Of a stretch of DNA of 64,000 nucleotides, positions 42,715 through 50,817 are shown one piece after another. A program made the translations under genes and the position numbers. The notes below the pieces were generated by a model. It saw only the letters and a program-made list of their open reading frames with translations. It was not told the DNA's origin and did not search any database. The DNA comes from Bdellovibrionaceae bacterium UBA2339 (GTDB lineage: Bacteria > Bdellovibrionota > Bdellovibrionia > Bdellovibrionales > JAMPXM01). The DNA lies in the NCBI GenBank assembly GCA_002344785.1, contig DDUL01000003.1, positions 23,166-87,165 of the forward strand, in the 5' to 3' direction. Every line of letters begins with the position of its first letter. Position 1 is the first letter of the stretch.

Positions 42715-44094
42715 TCAACTTTCCAGCTGCAGAATCATTGAACCACCCTGCCCGCCACCGATGCACAAAGTGGCCAAGCCAAACTCAATCCGCCGCCGTT
42801 GCATCTCCTTCATCAAGGTCAGCACCAAGCGGGTTCCAGTTGCGCCCACCGGGTGACCCAGCGCAATCGCACCGCCATTGACATTGAGTTTGTTCAGATC
42901 GATGGAACCAACGGCCTTCGAGAGTCCCAGCTTCTCTTGGCAAAACGCATCGCTCTCCAAGGCACGTACACAGGCGAGGACTTGCGCGGCGAAGGCTTCG
43001 TTGAGCTCGATTCGTCCCAAGTCCTGAAGGCTCAGTCCGGCGCGCTTCAGCGCGATCGGCGTTGCGTAGGCCGGTCCAAGTCCCATGCGTTCCGGCTCAA
43101 GTCCAGCGAACGCGTAGGACAAAATTCGTGCGATCGGCTTAAGCCCCAAGGCTTCAGCTTTCTCGCGACTCATGATCGCGACCATGGCGGCGCCGTCGGT
43201 GATCGGGCAAGCATTGCCCGCTGTCACTGTGCCATTTCGTCGATCAAAGATCGGCTTGAGTTTGGCGAGTGCTTCCATGGTCTGATTGTCGCGCGGACCG
43301 ATATCGGCCTCGACGACTTCTTCAAATTTTGGCGGCAGGAAAACCGGCGTGATCTCTTCGGCCATCACACCGTTTTTCATCGCCTGTGAAGCCAGCTGAT
43401 GCGAGCGCAATGCGAACTCGTCCTGCTCAGCCCGCGAAATCGAGAATTCCTTAGCCAAAAGTTCTGCGGTCTCGCCCATGTTCTTACCGACAAAAGGATC
43501 CGTCAGGCCTTCGATGATGGCCACACGTGGCTTGTACGGGGCGCGCGCCATCGGATTGGTGGTCACCAAATTCTTGATGGCTTTCAGATCAGCACCGAGA
43601 AGATTCATCAGCGCCGGAATTTGTTGTCCGGGACCTTTGGCGCCGCCGAGAGCCGCAATCGCCTTGGTCACTTCTTCCGAGTAGAGCAGCGGCATCTGCG
43701 ACATGCTCTCGGTTCCACCTGAAATGACCACTTCGGCCATGCCCGCTTTGATCTTATCAAAGCCGGTCGCGATGGACTCGAGCGCCGAGGCACAATTGCG
43801 ATGCACGGTGTGAGCACTTGTGCGAATCGGCACACCCGCACCCAATGCGATCACGCGCCCAATGTTGACAGCATCAGACGGGTTGCCCGTATTGCCGATG
43901 ATCACTTCATCAACAGTCGCGGGATCTAGATTCAATCGAGCAAACAACTCCTTGAGCGCGACGCGACCCAACTCGGCCGGGTGCACGTTCTTTAACTTTG
44001 ATGCGGCCTTGGCAAACGGCGTACGCACACCACCCACCAGCACCACATCGCGCGAACTCTTTGGCGCCGCCGCACCGACTTGTGAACTCGACAC
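42715..44094 (-). CDS. fadI: Acetyl-CoA acyltransferase (FadI-type thiolase)
   Basis: A 459-aa thiolase cleaving 3-ketoacyl-CoA in the last step of beta-oxidation. The acylated Cys lies in VHRNCASALE near residue 101. The C-terminal catalytic set is NEAFAAQ, GGAIALGHPVGATGTR and CIGGGQGG. The length matches FadI/trifunctional beta-type thiolases (~440 aa), longer than biosynthetic acetyl-CoA acetyltransferases. Start GTG 44094 has a GGAGGT site 7 nt upstream. It precedes the FadB/FadJ-type gene by 53 bp on the same strand. Confidence 0.9.
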   Translation of the reverse strand: MSSSQVGAAAPKSSRDVVLVGGVRTPFAKAASKLKNVHPAELGRVALKELFARLNLDPATVDEVIIGNTGNPSDAVNIGRVIALGAGVPIRTSAHTVHRNCASALESIATGFDKIKAGMAEVVISGGTESMSQMPLLYSEEVTKAIAALGGAKGPGQQIPALMNLLGADLKAIKNLVTTNPMARAPYKPRVAIIEGLTDPFVGKNMGETAELLAKEFSISRAEQDEFALRSHQLASQAMKNGVMAEEITPVFLPPKFEEVVEADIGPRDNQTMEALAKLKPIFDRRNGTVTAGNACPITDGAAMVAIMSREKAEALGLKPIARILSYAFAGLEPERMGLGPAYATPIALKRAGLSLQDLGRIELNEAFAAQVLACVRALESDAFCQEKLGLSKAVGSIDLNKLNVNGGAIALGHPVGATGTRLVLTLMKEMQRRRIEFGLATLCIGGGQGGSMILQLES

Positions 44095-44478
44095 AAAACA
44101 CCTCCAGCCCTCGACTTCGAGACGAAGTCCATTGGCCCTTCAAGTGTGAGCGTCGTTGCCTCGCGAGGCAAGGTTCGTGACTCAGTTCGTGCCGCAGTTC
44201 AAATGACAATGTTCAAGCGAAGTTGTTCAACACCAAACCTTCGCCTCGCTGCGGGCCAAGACCCTGCTGTGGGCCTGCGGGTCGCGGCGCCCCAGATCTT
44301 GCCTTTTTGGGAAGCAGATTGAGGCCACGCGAAGCTCAGTATACGCGGCAGCGCGCCAGAGGAGGTGCGTTCAACCCCAAGTGCTCGGCCTTCACCGCGA
44401 AATGAAGCAAGATTGACAGTGCAAAGCTAGACTTCCTAGTCTCAAACAGCGGCGCCGAGTCGCGCCCTGACAAGCGCC

Positions 44479-44541
44479 AGTAAGGCCAATAAGTAAGGCC
44501 AATAAGTAAGGCCAATACGTGAGGCCAGAAGTGAGGCCAGG
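44479..44541 (+). repeat. 13/12-bp tandem repeat block (AGTAAGGCCAATA)
   Basis: Three perfect 13-bp units AGTAAGGCCAATA lie at 44479-44491, 44492-44504 and 44505-44517. Two 12-bp variants follow (CGTGAGGCCAGA at 44518-44529 and AGTGAGGCCAGG at 44530-44541). All share the AGGCC core. It lies 140-200 bp upstream of the malic enzyme start. Confidence 0.92.
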
Positions 44542-44585
44542 AGTAAACCACTCGTAGTGCTGACGAAACGAAAACCTGACCCCAC

Positions 44586-44661
44586 AAATCGACCCGAAAT
44601 GTCGACCCGAAATGTCGACCCGAAATGTCGACCCGAAATGTCGACCCGAAATATCGACCCG
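44586..44661 (+). repeat. 13-bp tandem repeat block (AAATGTCGACCCG)
   Basis: There is an 11-bp partial unit (44586-44596), then four perfect 13-bp units starting at 44597, 44610, 44623 and 44636, and a variant with AAATATC at 44649-44661. A further AAAT follows. Each unit contains the palindrome GTCGAC. The array ends 20 bp before the ATG of malic enzyme, so it lies in or overlaps the promoter or 5' untranslated leader. Confidence 0.95.
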
Positions 44662-44681
44662 AAATACTGAAAAGAGATCAA

Positions 44682-47030
44682 ATGAGCCGCTCAGATCAAG
44701 GTCCCCGCATCGACAAAACCACACTCGACCGTGATGCCCTCGACTATCACGCCAAACCCGTACCCGGAAAAGTTGAAGTGGTGTCACCGAAGCCGGTGAA
44801 TACGGAGCGCTATTTGTCTTTGGCTTACTCGCCAGGCGTTGCGGCTCCTTGCAAGGAGATCGCGAAAGATCCCGAACAGGTTTACAACTACACGGCCAAA
44901 GGAAATCTCGTCGCCGTGATCACCAATGGCACAGCCGTCCTCGGACTTGGCGACATTGGCCCGCTCGCGGGCAAGCCAGTGATGGAAGGCAAGGGCGTGC
45001 TGTTTAAGCAGTTCGCCAACATTAACGTCTATGATATCGAAATCGATACGAAAGACACCGACGAGTTCTGTCGCGCGGTGAAGGCGCTTGAACCCACCTT
45101 CGGTGGCATCAATCTCGAAGACATCAAAGCTCCCGAGTGTTTTGAAATCGAAGAGCGACTCAAGCGCGAAATGAAAATCCCGGTGTTCCATGATGATCAA
45201 CACGGAACCGCCATCATCTCGGGCGCGGCACTCCTCAATGCGGCCGAGGTCACAGGCCGTCGCATGGACCAAATGCGTGTGGTCATGAACGGCGCAGGCG
45301 CGGCTTCGATTTCTTGCGCCCGAATCTTCATGGCTTTGGGTGTGCGCCGTGAAAATCTCATCATGTGCGATTCCAAAGGCGTGGTGTTCAAGGGGCGAAA
45401 AGACGGCATGAACAAGTACAAAGAAGAGTTCGCCGTGGATACACCGCTGCGCACGCTCACCGATGCCTTAAAAGGCGCCGATGCCTTCATTGGACTTTCC
45501 GTCGCTGGAGCGATGACGCCCGAGATGCTCAAAGCCATGGCGGATCGCCCGATCGTCTTCGCTATGGCGAACCCAGATCCGGAAATTGATCCGCCTGCCG
45601 CCAAAGCTGTTCGGCCCGATGCGATCATCGCCACAGGTCGAAGCGACTACGCCAATCAAGTGAACAACGTGCTCGGCTTCCCCTTCATCTTCCGTGGCGC
45701 CTTGGATGTTCGCGCCACACAAATCAATGAAGAGATGAAGCTTGCCGCCGTACATGCCTTGGCAAAACTCGCCAAGGAGGAAGTGCCGGAGAAAGTTTCC
45801 GCAGCCTACGGCGGTCAGCAATTCAGTTTTGGTCCTGAGTACCTGATCCCCAAACCCTTCGACCCCAGAGTGCTGTTGTGGGTGACACCCGCAGTGGCGA
45901 AGGCGGCGATGGACTCAGGCGTCGCACGCCACCCGATTGCCGATTTCCAAGCCTATCGAGATCGTCTCGAGGCCTTTCAAGGCGCGCGCACCGGCTTCGT
46001 CCGCAGCGCCATCAATCGCGTGAAGGCGCAAGCTAAGGTCAGCGGCAAAGGCTTGCCAATCGTGGTTTTCCCAGAGGGCTCGTCCACAAAAGTGCTTCGC
46101 GCCATGCAAACTGTGATGCAGGAAAACATCATTCGCCCTGTGCTGCTCGGCTACCCTGACCATGTTCACGAGCGAATGGACGAACTGGGACTTTCCGAAT
46201 TGAAGAGCATCCCCGTCTACCAACCTTCGCAGCATCCGAAATTTCGCGAATACGTCGACAAGTTGTTTGAGATGCGCTGTCGCAAGGGCGTGATGTGGCG
46301 TGAAGCGGAACGCCTCATGTCGGATCCCGATTACTTCGGCGCCATGATGGTTCGCATGGGTGATGCGCACGCGATCGTCACCGGTGCGACGCAAAACTAC
46401 GCCGATTGCGTGCGGCCGATTCTTGAGATCATCGGTGCTGGCCAACGCAAGACCGCCAGCGGCCTCAATCTCGTCATTTTCAAAGACAAGATTTATTTCT
46501 TCGCCGACACCGCTGTGAACGTCGACCCCACTGCCGATCAAGTCGCCACAATCGCCATTCACGCCGCACGCGTGGCGGAGTATTTCAAGATTCAACCCCG
46601 AATCGCGATGCTCTCCTACACCAACTTCAAATCTCGCGGAGATAATCCGTCGAAGATGAAACAGGCGGCGGATCTTGTGCGAAAGCGCTACCCGCACGTG
46701 ATCGTCGATGGCGAAATGCAAGCGGACACAGCCGTCAACCCGGAGATCGTCGAGCGCATTTTCCCGTTCTGCGAAGTCAAAAACGGCGCCAACATTTTGA
46801 TTTTCCCGAATCTCGATTCGGGCAACATCTCCTACAAACTGGTGCAGCAGTTGGGCGGCGCCGAGGTCATCGGACCCTTCCTCATGGGGGTGAAACGGCC
46901 CGCCAATGTCCTGCAACGAACTTGCACCGTGGATGATATCTTTAACACCGTGGCCCTCACCGCATTGGAAGCTCAAGCCTTTCATGAAGCTGGCTCCACG
47001 TACCCGGGCCCCGGCGAAAAGCGTCCGTAA
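44682..47030 (+). CDS. maeB: NADP-dependent malic enzyme with C-terminal phosphotransacetylase-like domain
   Basis: Oxidative decarboxylation of malate to pyruvate, giving NADPH. Residues ~20-430 form the malic enzyme: YSPGVAAPCKEIAKDP, ITNGTAVLGLGDIG, FHDDQHGTAIISGAAL and VVMNGAGAASISCARI (NADP site). Residues ~440-782 resemble phosphotransacetylase (PIVVFPEGSSTKVLRA, FGAMMVRMGDAHAIVTGAT), as in MaeB, where this domain is regulatory. Length 782 aa matches the family. ATG 44682 starts the conserved part; a longer frame from 44625 would translate the 13-bp repeats and is rejected. Confidence 0.95.
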   Translation: MSRSDQGPRIDKTTLDRDALDYHAKPVPGKVEVVSPKPVNTERYLSLAYSPGVAAPCKEIAKDPEQVYNYTAKGNLVAVITNGTAVLGLGDIGPLAGKPVMEGKGVLFKQFANINVYDIEIDTKDTDEFCRAVKALEPTFGGINLEDIKAPECFEIEERLKREMKIPVFHDDQHGTAIISGAALLNAAEVTGRRMDQMRVVMNGAGAASISCARIFMALGVRRENLIMCDSKGVVFKGRKDGMNKYKEEFAVDTPLRTLTDALKGADAFIGLSVAGAMTPEMLKAMADRPIVFAMANPDPEIDPPAAKAVRPDAIIATGRSDYANQVNNVLGFPFIFRGALDVRATQINEEMKLAAVHALAKLAKEEVPEKVSAAYGGQQFSFGPEYLIPKPFDPRVLLWVTPAVAKAAMDSGVARHPIADFQAYRDRLEAFQGARTGFVRSAINRVKAQAKVSGKGLPIVVFPEGSSTKVLRAMQTVMQENIIRPVLLGYPDHVHERMDELGLSELKSIPVYQPSQHPKFREYVDKLFEMRCRKGVMWREAERLMSDPDYFGAMMVRMGDAHAIVTGATQNYADCVRPILEIIGAGQRKTASGLNLVIFKDKIYFFADTAVNVDPTADQVATIAIHAARVAEYFKIQPRIAMLSYTNFKSRGDNPSKMKQAADLVRKRYPHVIVDGEMQADTAVNPEIVERIFPFCEVKNGANILIFPNLDSGNISYKLVQQLGGAEVIGPFLMGVKRPANVLQRTCTVDDIFNTVALTALEAQAFHEAGSTYPGPGEKRP

Positions 47031-47228
47031 GGCCGCTGAGGCTTCAGAAACAATCCGAGCCGTCTCAATTTGAGGCGGCTGCCTTCGACTTTGGTCGAGG
47101 TCGCTGAGCCAAGTCTTGGCCTGGGATGCCTGGCTCGAGCCTACGCCCCTGCATCGATTTTTTTCCACACAGCTTGGCCGGACTTGCGTCGGGCCCTATC
47201 AAGTCTCAAACTAGAAGAACAACCCTTT

Positions 47229-47379
47229 AAGGAGACGAGCGATCGCAAAAACCGACGAAAAAAGTGGTTCAGATCTGCACGCATCGAATAACTCAGGCGT
47301 TCCCTCGACAAGTCGAGCCTCACGGCCACCGACACCGCGATGGGAAAGCGGCAAAACTCTCCTGCGCCCTAAAGAACGA
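47229..47379 (+). promoter_or_regulatory. Strong Shine-Dalgarno and possible non-canonical start of HflX
   Basis: AAGGAG at 47229-47234 is the best ribosome binding site in this region. Seven nt downstream, at 47242, the codon in the HflX frame is ATC. The frame is open from there to the GTG at 47380 and would add 46 residues, beginning (if initiated) M-A-K-T-D-E-K-S. The GTG at 47380 itself has only a weak AAGAA upstream and would start inside the conserved ERVVCVGIGL block. Upstream, an imperfect 10-bp hairpin lies at 47058-47080, after the malic enzyme stop. Confidence 0.45.
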
Positions 47380-48618
47380 GTGGTTTGTGTTGGAATCGGC
47401 TTAAAATCCGAATCCGTCACCGAGCTTAAGGACTCGCTGTTGGAGCTTGAAGAGCTGGTGCTCTCGGCCGGCGGTGAAGTTGTCGGCTCACTCACGCAGG
47501 TGCTTCCGAGCTACAATCCCGCAACTCTCATGGGCTCAGGCAAAGTCTCTGAACTCGCCGAGCTGGTGCGCGAAACTCAAGCTTCAGCCGTGGCCGTCGA
47601 TCACAGCCTCAGCGGCGTGCAGATTCGAAACTTGGAGAATGAATTGGGTGTTCGTGTTGTCGATCGCAATCAAGTGATCCTGGATATCTTCGCTCAGCGC
47701 GCGCAAACCTATGAAGGTAAGCTGCAAGTGGAATTGGCGCAGTCGCTGGATCAGTTGCCGCGAATGGTGGATGCGTGGTTGGGATCGCTGTCACGACAAG
47801 GTGGCGGAATCGGCACTCGAGGTCCCGGCGAAACCGCCATCGAGATGGATCGTCGCCGCGTGCGCGAACGCGTGAAGCAAATTAAAAAGCAGCTCGAAAA
47901 TGTTCGCGAGCACCGCTCGCAGCATCGGGCCTCAAGGCGGCGCAATCGCATCCCAAGCTTTGCATTGATCGGCTACACCAACACCGGCAAGTCGACTTTG
48001 CTCAATCGCCTGACGCAGTCGCAAGTGCTGGCGAAGGATCAGCTGTTTGCGACTTTGGACCCGACGACGCGCAAAGTGCATCTCCCGGATGGGCCTCCTT
48101 CGGTTATGACCGACACCGTGGGTTTCATTCGCAAGCTACCGACCAATTTGATTGAAGCTTTCAAAGCCACACTCGAAGAAAGCGCGGACGCGGACATTCT
48201 GGTGCACGTGATTGACTTATCGTCGCCGCAAATGACCACGCAGGTGGAAGTGGTGCAAAAGCTGATCGAAGAGTTTGGTTGGCAGGATAAGCCCGTCATC
48301 CACGTCTACAATAAAGTGGATCAAGCTCCCTTTGAAAAGCAGTTTCAGGTGAAGACTTTCCCGCGCGTCTTTGTGAGCGCATTGACCGGCGAGGGCTTGG
48401 ACCGCCTCAAGTCGATGATGACCGAAGCCATCGCGAGTCTCACCGACAACGTCGAACTTTATTTCCCGAAGGACCAAGAGCATCGCATCTACGATCTCAG
48501 TCGAGAAACGAAGATCACAAAGCGCGAGGCCGGATCGAGCGGAACAGTTTTGCATGCGGCCATGACGCCTGCACTTTTGAGTCGCTGGAAAGACTTTCTC
48601 GTCACCGAGGATGTATGA
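47380..48618 (+). CDS. hflX: GTPase HflX
   Basis: A ribosome-associated GTPase that splits stalled or heat-damaged 70S ribosomes. The HflX N-terminal domain shows ATLMGSGKVSELAELV and VDRNQVILDIFAQRAQTYEG, followed by the GGIGTRGPGETAIEMDRR helical linker. The G domain has GYTNTGKST (G1), DTVGFIRKLPT (G3) and YNKVDQ (G4). The GTG start gives 412 aa but trims the first conserved residues; the true protein may begin ~46 codons earlier (see the entry at 47229). The stop overlaps the start of the following exported metallopeptidase gene (ATGA at 48615-48618). Confidence 0.93.
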   Translation: MVCVGIGLKSESVTELKDSLLELEELVLSAGGEVVGSLTQVLPSYNPATLMGSGKVSELAELVRETQASAVAVDHSLSGVQIRNLENELGVRVVDRNQVILDIFAQRAQTYEGKLQVELAQSLDQLPRMVDAWLGSLSRQGGGIGTRGPGETAIEMDRRRVRERVKQIKKQLENVREHRSQHRASRRRNRIPSFALIGYTNTGKSTLLNRLTQSQVLAKDQLFATLDPTTRKVHLPDGPPSVMTDTVGFIRKLPTNLIEAFKATLEESADADILVHVIDLSSPQMTTQVEVVQKLIEEFGWQDKPVIHVYNKVDQAPFEKQFQVKTFPRVFVSALTGEGLDRLKSMMTEAIASLTDNVELYFPKDQEHRIYDLSRETKITKREAGSSGTVLHAAMTPALLSRWKDFLVTEDV

Positions 48619-50084
48619 CGAATCGGCGAGCAACCCAGTTGCAGCTCAATTCGCAGGCCAGTTCGCAAGTCAGTCCGCCGCGCGACTTAGGCTGGCTCGA
48701 TGGCTTTAGAAAGATCTCGATGACGTCTTGGTCTTTGGCTTTGGCTTTGGCTCTGGCTCTGGCTATGGCCTTCGCGTTCACGGAAATCGCCTTCGCCAAT
48801 CCGAGGCGCCCCACTTGTAATCTTCAACATCTCACCCGCGACTGCACAGCTCAGGCACGAGCTGGTTTTGATCTACGAGGCGCGCAAGCACAAGACACTG
48901 GCGTGGTGATGAACATCGGCAACATCGAAGCCATTGGACGCTCGCGCTTTGAGACCGAATTGAAGAAGATGGCCAGACGCCATCCAGTCGCCGAGCAACG
49001 AACGATGGAGCTCAGCGATGCGCTTCGGCGCGATGCGATTGAGGCTTTGCGTGGCAGCCTTCGCCCTGATTCCTTGTCGCCCGACTCTCGAGCTATGATA
49101 CAGCGCCTGGAAACTGTGCGAATTGAAATTGTGGATAGCGCTGAAGAGTTTTGTTCCGAACGCGTTCGCGAAGGTTTTCCCAACGCCGCCTACTTGCCCG
49201 AGACACACCAAATTCAAATTTGCCCGGCGATGGCCAAACTCGATCCCGGAGCCATTCGCCTCGCCATTGCCCATGAGCTCGGCCATGTGGTTTCGGGCTG
49301 CAACATGGAGCGAGAGTTCTATCTCTTACGATCGCGAGGCGACTTGGAACGCGAGTGCACGGGTGATCCCGAAGAAGCCGCGATTTTGCGAGAACGCCTC
49401 GACGGAGTGTCGCACATGGTGGCGTATGGTGGCCGCCTGGAGACGAGTCTGCGTGATTGCGGTATGTTGGAAACCGAACCAAGCGCCAGATCCGAACGCT
49501 CCACCACTTTCGCCGACCTCAATCAGTGCGTACAAAGTCGATATCGATCTCGCTATGATTTGTTCGTGAGAGCCAACACCACACCTCTGCCCGGACAATC
49601 TCGCGCTGAAGCCGAGCGCTTGCGCGAAGCCTTCGTGCGCGATAATTCGCTCACCTGCTTTGGACCTTGTGACGAACACCATTCAGATGCCTTCGCAGGC
49701 ATGCTCATGGGTCGCTGGGCGGCTCGTCAGAACCCGAGTGCCGATGAAGTTCGCCGTAGCCTCCACCTCTTTTCCGGCCTCGCTTGCCGCGAAGAAATCA
49801 CCGGTCGTCCTGTGCTCAATCGCGACATCTACCCGACTCCCGCTGAGCGCTTGGCGACGATGATGTCGGACCGAAACATTCAAGCCGCCTTAGGATGCTC
49901 GGGAACTCAGCCGCCTGTTTGTTCGCTGGATGGGTTCACCGCCGAGCGACGCTCAATTGATCCCCGCCCCGCAGACTCATCAGCTCGTCCTTCAGGAACT
50001 TCACCTGGCGCCTCACCGGGGCAAACTCTTTCGCCACAACGCGAAGGACGTCCAGGAGCGCGCGAACCAAGGACAAGCCAATGA
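48615..50084 (+). CDS. Exported putative zinc metallopeptidase (HExxH)
   Basis: A 489-aa protein starting at an ATGA overlap with hflX. Around residues 36-62 lies a signal segment built from Leu-Ala repeats (SWSLALALALALAMAFAFTE, ending FA-N). The mature part contains IAHELGHVVSGC near residue 222 (HExxH zinc motif). A later ECTGDPEEAAI and DEHHSDAFAGMLMGRW near residue 358 could supply the third ligand or an Asp helper, in the style of gluzincin peptidases. Several Cys suggest disulfides. It ends in a Pro/Ser/Arg-rich tail. Family not named; peptidase activity is inferred from the motif alone. It is followed by an overlapping small gene that may encode a partner. Confidence 0.72.
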   Translation: MTNRRATQLQLNSQASSQVSPPRDLGWLDGFRKISMTSWSLALALALALAMAFAFTEIAFANPRRPTCNLQHLTRDCTAQARAGFDLRGAQAQDTGVVMNIGNIEAIGRSRFETELKKMARRHPVAEQRTMELSDALRRDAIEALRGSLRPDSLSPDSRAMIQRLETVRIEIVDSAEEFCSERVREGFPNAAYLPETHQIQICPAMAKLDPGAIRLAIAHELGHVVSGCNMEREFYLLRSRGDLERECTGDPEEAAILRERLDGVSHMVAYGGRLETSLRDCGMLETEPSARSERSTTFADLNQCVQSRYRSRYDLFVRANTTPLPGQSRAEAERLREAFVRDNSLTCFGPCDEHHSDAFAGMLMGRWAARQNPSADEVRRSLHLFSGLACREEITGRPVLNRDIYPTPAERLATMMSDRNIQAALGCSGTQPPVCSLDGFTAERRSIDPRPADSSARPSGTSPGASPGQTLSPQREGRPGAREPRTSQ

Positions 50085-50569
50085 TTTCAGTTTTACGTGC
50101 ACGTCTTATAGTGGTCATTGGAGTGGTCATTGGAGTGGCGATTGGACTTGTGATGGGCCTGCCGAACGGGATGAGCCCCAAGGCCTGGGCTCATTCGCCG
50201 ACAATTCACTCAGCAGCTCCGCCGACCGCCACAGCTGCTGATGCTACGGCTGATCTGAGTTTCGAAGTCTGCATTGCGGATCGGGATGGTCGCTGCTTCA
50301 CCTATTCCGAGGGGCAGATTCGTGAAGTCCTGCGGGGTCAAACCTTCGTGCAAAGGGCACTCGACGACAAAGCGGCCCGCAAACTCGTGTCGAGAATTGA
50401 ATCTGATCTCAAAAACTTTCCGCAATCCAAGGCACCCTGCGCATCCACGATTCGCTTTGTGAAATCGGGACAGGAACTAAAGCAAGTCTGTCGTGAACTC
50501 TTGCCTCGCCCCCAGGTCCAGACTTGGAAGGCGCTACTTAAAGAACTGGAAGCCTCGACTCTGAAGTGA
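50081..50569 (+). CDS. Small exported protein following the metallopeptidase
   Basis: A 162-aa product starting in an ATGA overlap (50081-50084). The N-terminal hydrophobic segment (LIVVIGVVIGVAIGLVMG) is encoded by three near-identical 12-bp units, so signal or anchor function is likely. The mature part (~110 aa) has four Cys (EVCIADRDGRC, APCAST, KQVCREL) and no known domain. Tight coupling to the HELGH gene suggests an inhibitor or chaperone partner, which is inference. Confidence 0.6.
   Translation: MISVLRARLIVVIGVVIGVAIGLVMGLPNGMSPKAWAHSPTIHSAAPPTATAADATADLSFEVCIADRDGRCFTYSEGQIREVLRGQTFVQRALDDKAARKLVSRIESDLKNFPQSKAPCASTIRFVKSGQELKQVCRELLPRPQVQTWKALLKELEASTLK
50110..50145 (+). repeat. 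12-bp tandem repeat encoding a hydrophobic segment
   Basis: Two perfect units GTGGTCATTGGA (50110-50121, 50122-50133) and one variant GTGGCGATTGGA (50134-50145). They encode V-V-I-G, V-V-I-G and V-A-I-G in the signal or membrane segment of the small exported protein. Confidence 0.9.
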
Positions 50570-50817
50570 TCCAACGCCTACCGGCTCAAATTCGGCACAG
50601 CAAATTGAATTTCTTCATCGCCTTGGGCTCCTGAAGATCTCCCGCCGGATTCAAATCCCCGCCAATTCCATCGCGTTAGGCCTCAAGCTCTTGGCCTCGC
50701 CAGTTAGACGGCGGCATCCAATTTGCGCTCATGTCGCTATGGATTTAAGACTCACTCACTCGCCTGATGAGGCCACCCACCAGCTCGCGGTTCAATTTCG
50801 CGACGATTGGAAGGACC

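Larger units (their letters stand above)
44095..44681. promoter_or_regulatory. Long upstream region of the malic enzyme gene
   Basis: Almost 590 bp separate the divergent fadI and malic enzyme genes. The half near fadI (44095-44400) is GC-rich with no convincing gene. The half near malic enzyme carries two blocks of 13-bp tandem repeats (listed separately), the second ending 20 bp before the malic enzyme start. Open frames across the repeats exist on both strands, but their peptide is merely the repeat translated. Promoters for both genes should lie here. Confidence 0.6.

Noticed and set aside
44479..44661. Iterons of a replication origin
   Set aside because: The repeats resemble iterons in layout, but there is no rep or dnaA gene and no DnaA boxes nearby; they lie before a metabolic gene.
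44625..44681. Upstream N-terminal extension of malic enzyme
   Set aside because: The extra 19 codons translate the tandem repeat; the conserved protein begins at ATG 44682.
44392..44787. Minus-strand frame with repeated RVDISGRHFGS peptide
   Set aside because: It is only the 13-bp tandem repeat read in frame, with no start signal or other coding support.
45915..47168. 417-codon minus-strand frame opposite the malic enzyme gene
   Set aside because: It is antisense to a conserved domain and shows no signal, motif or ribosome binding site.
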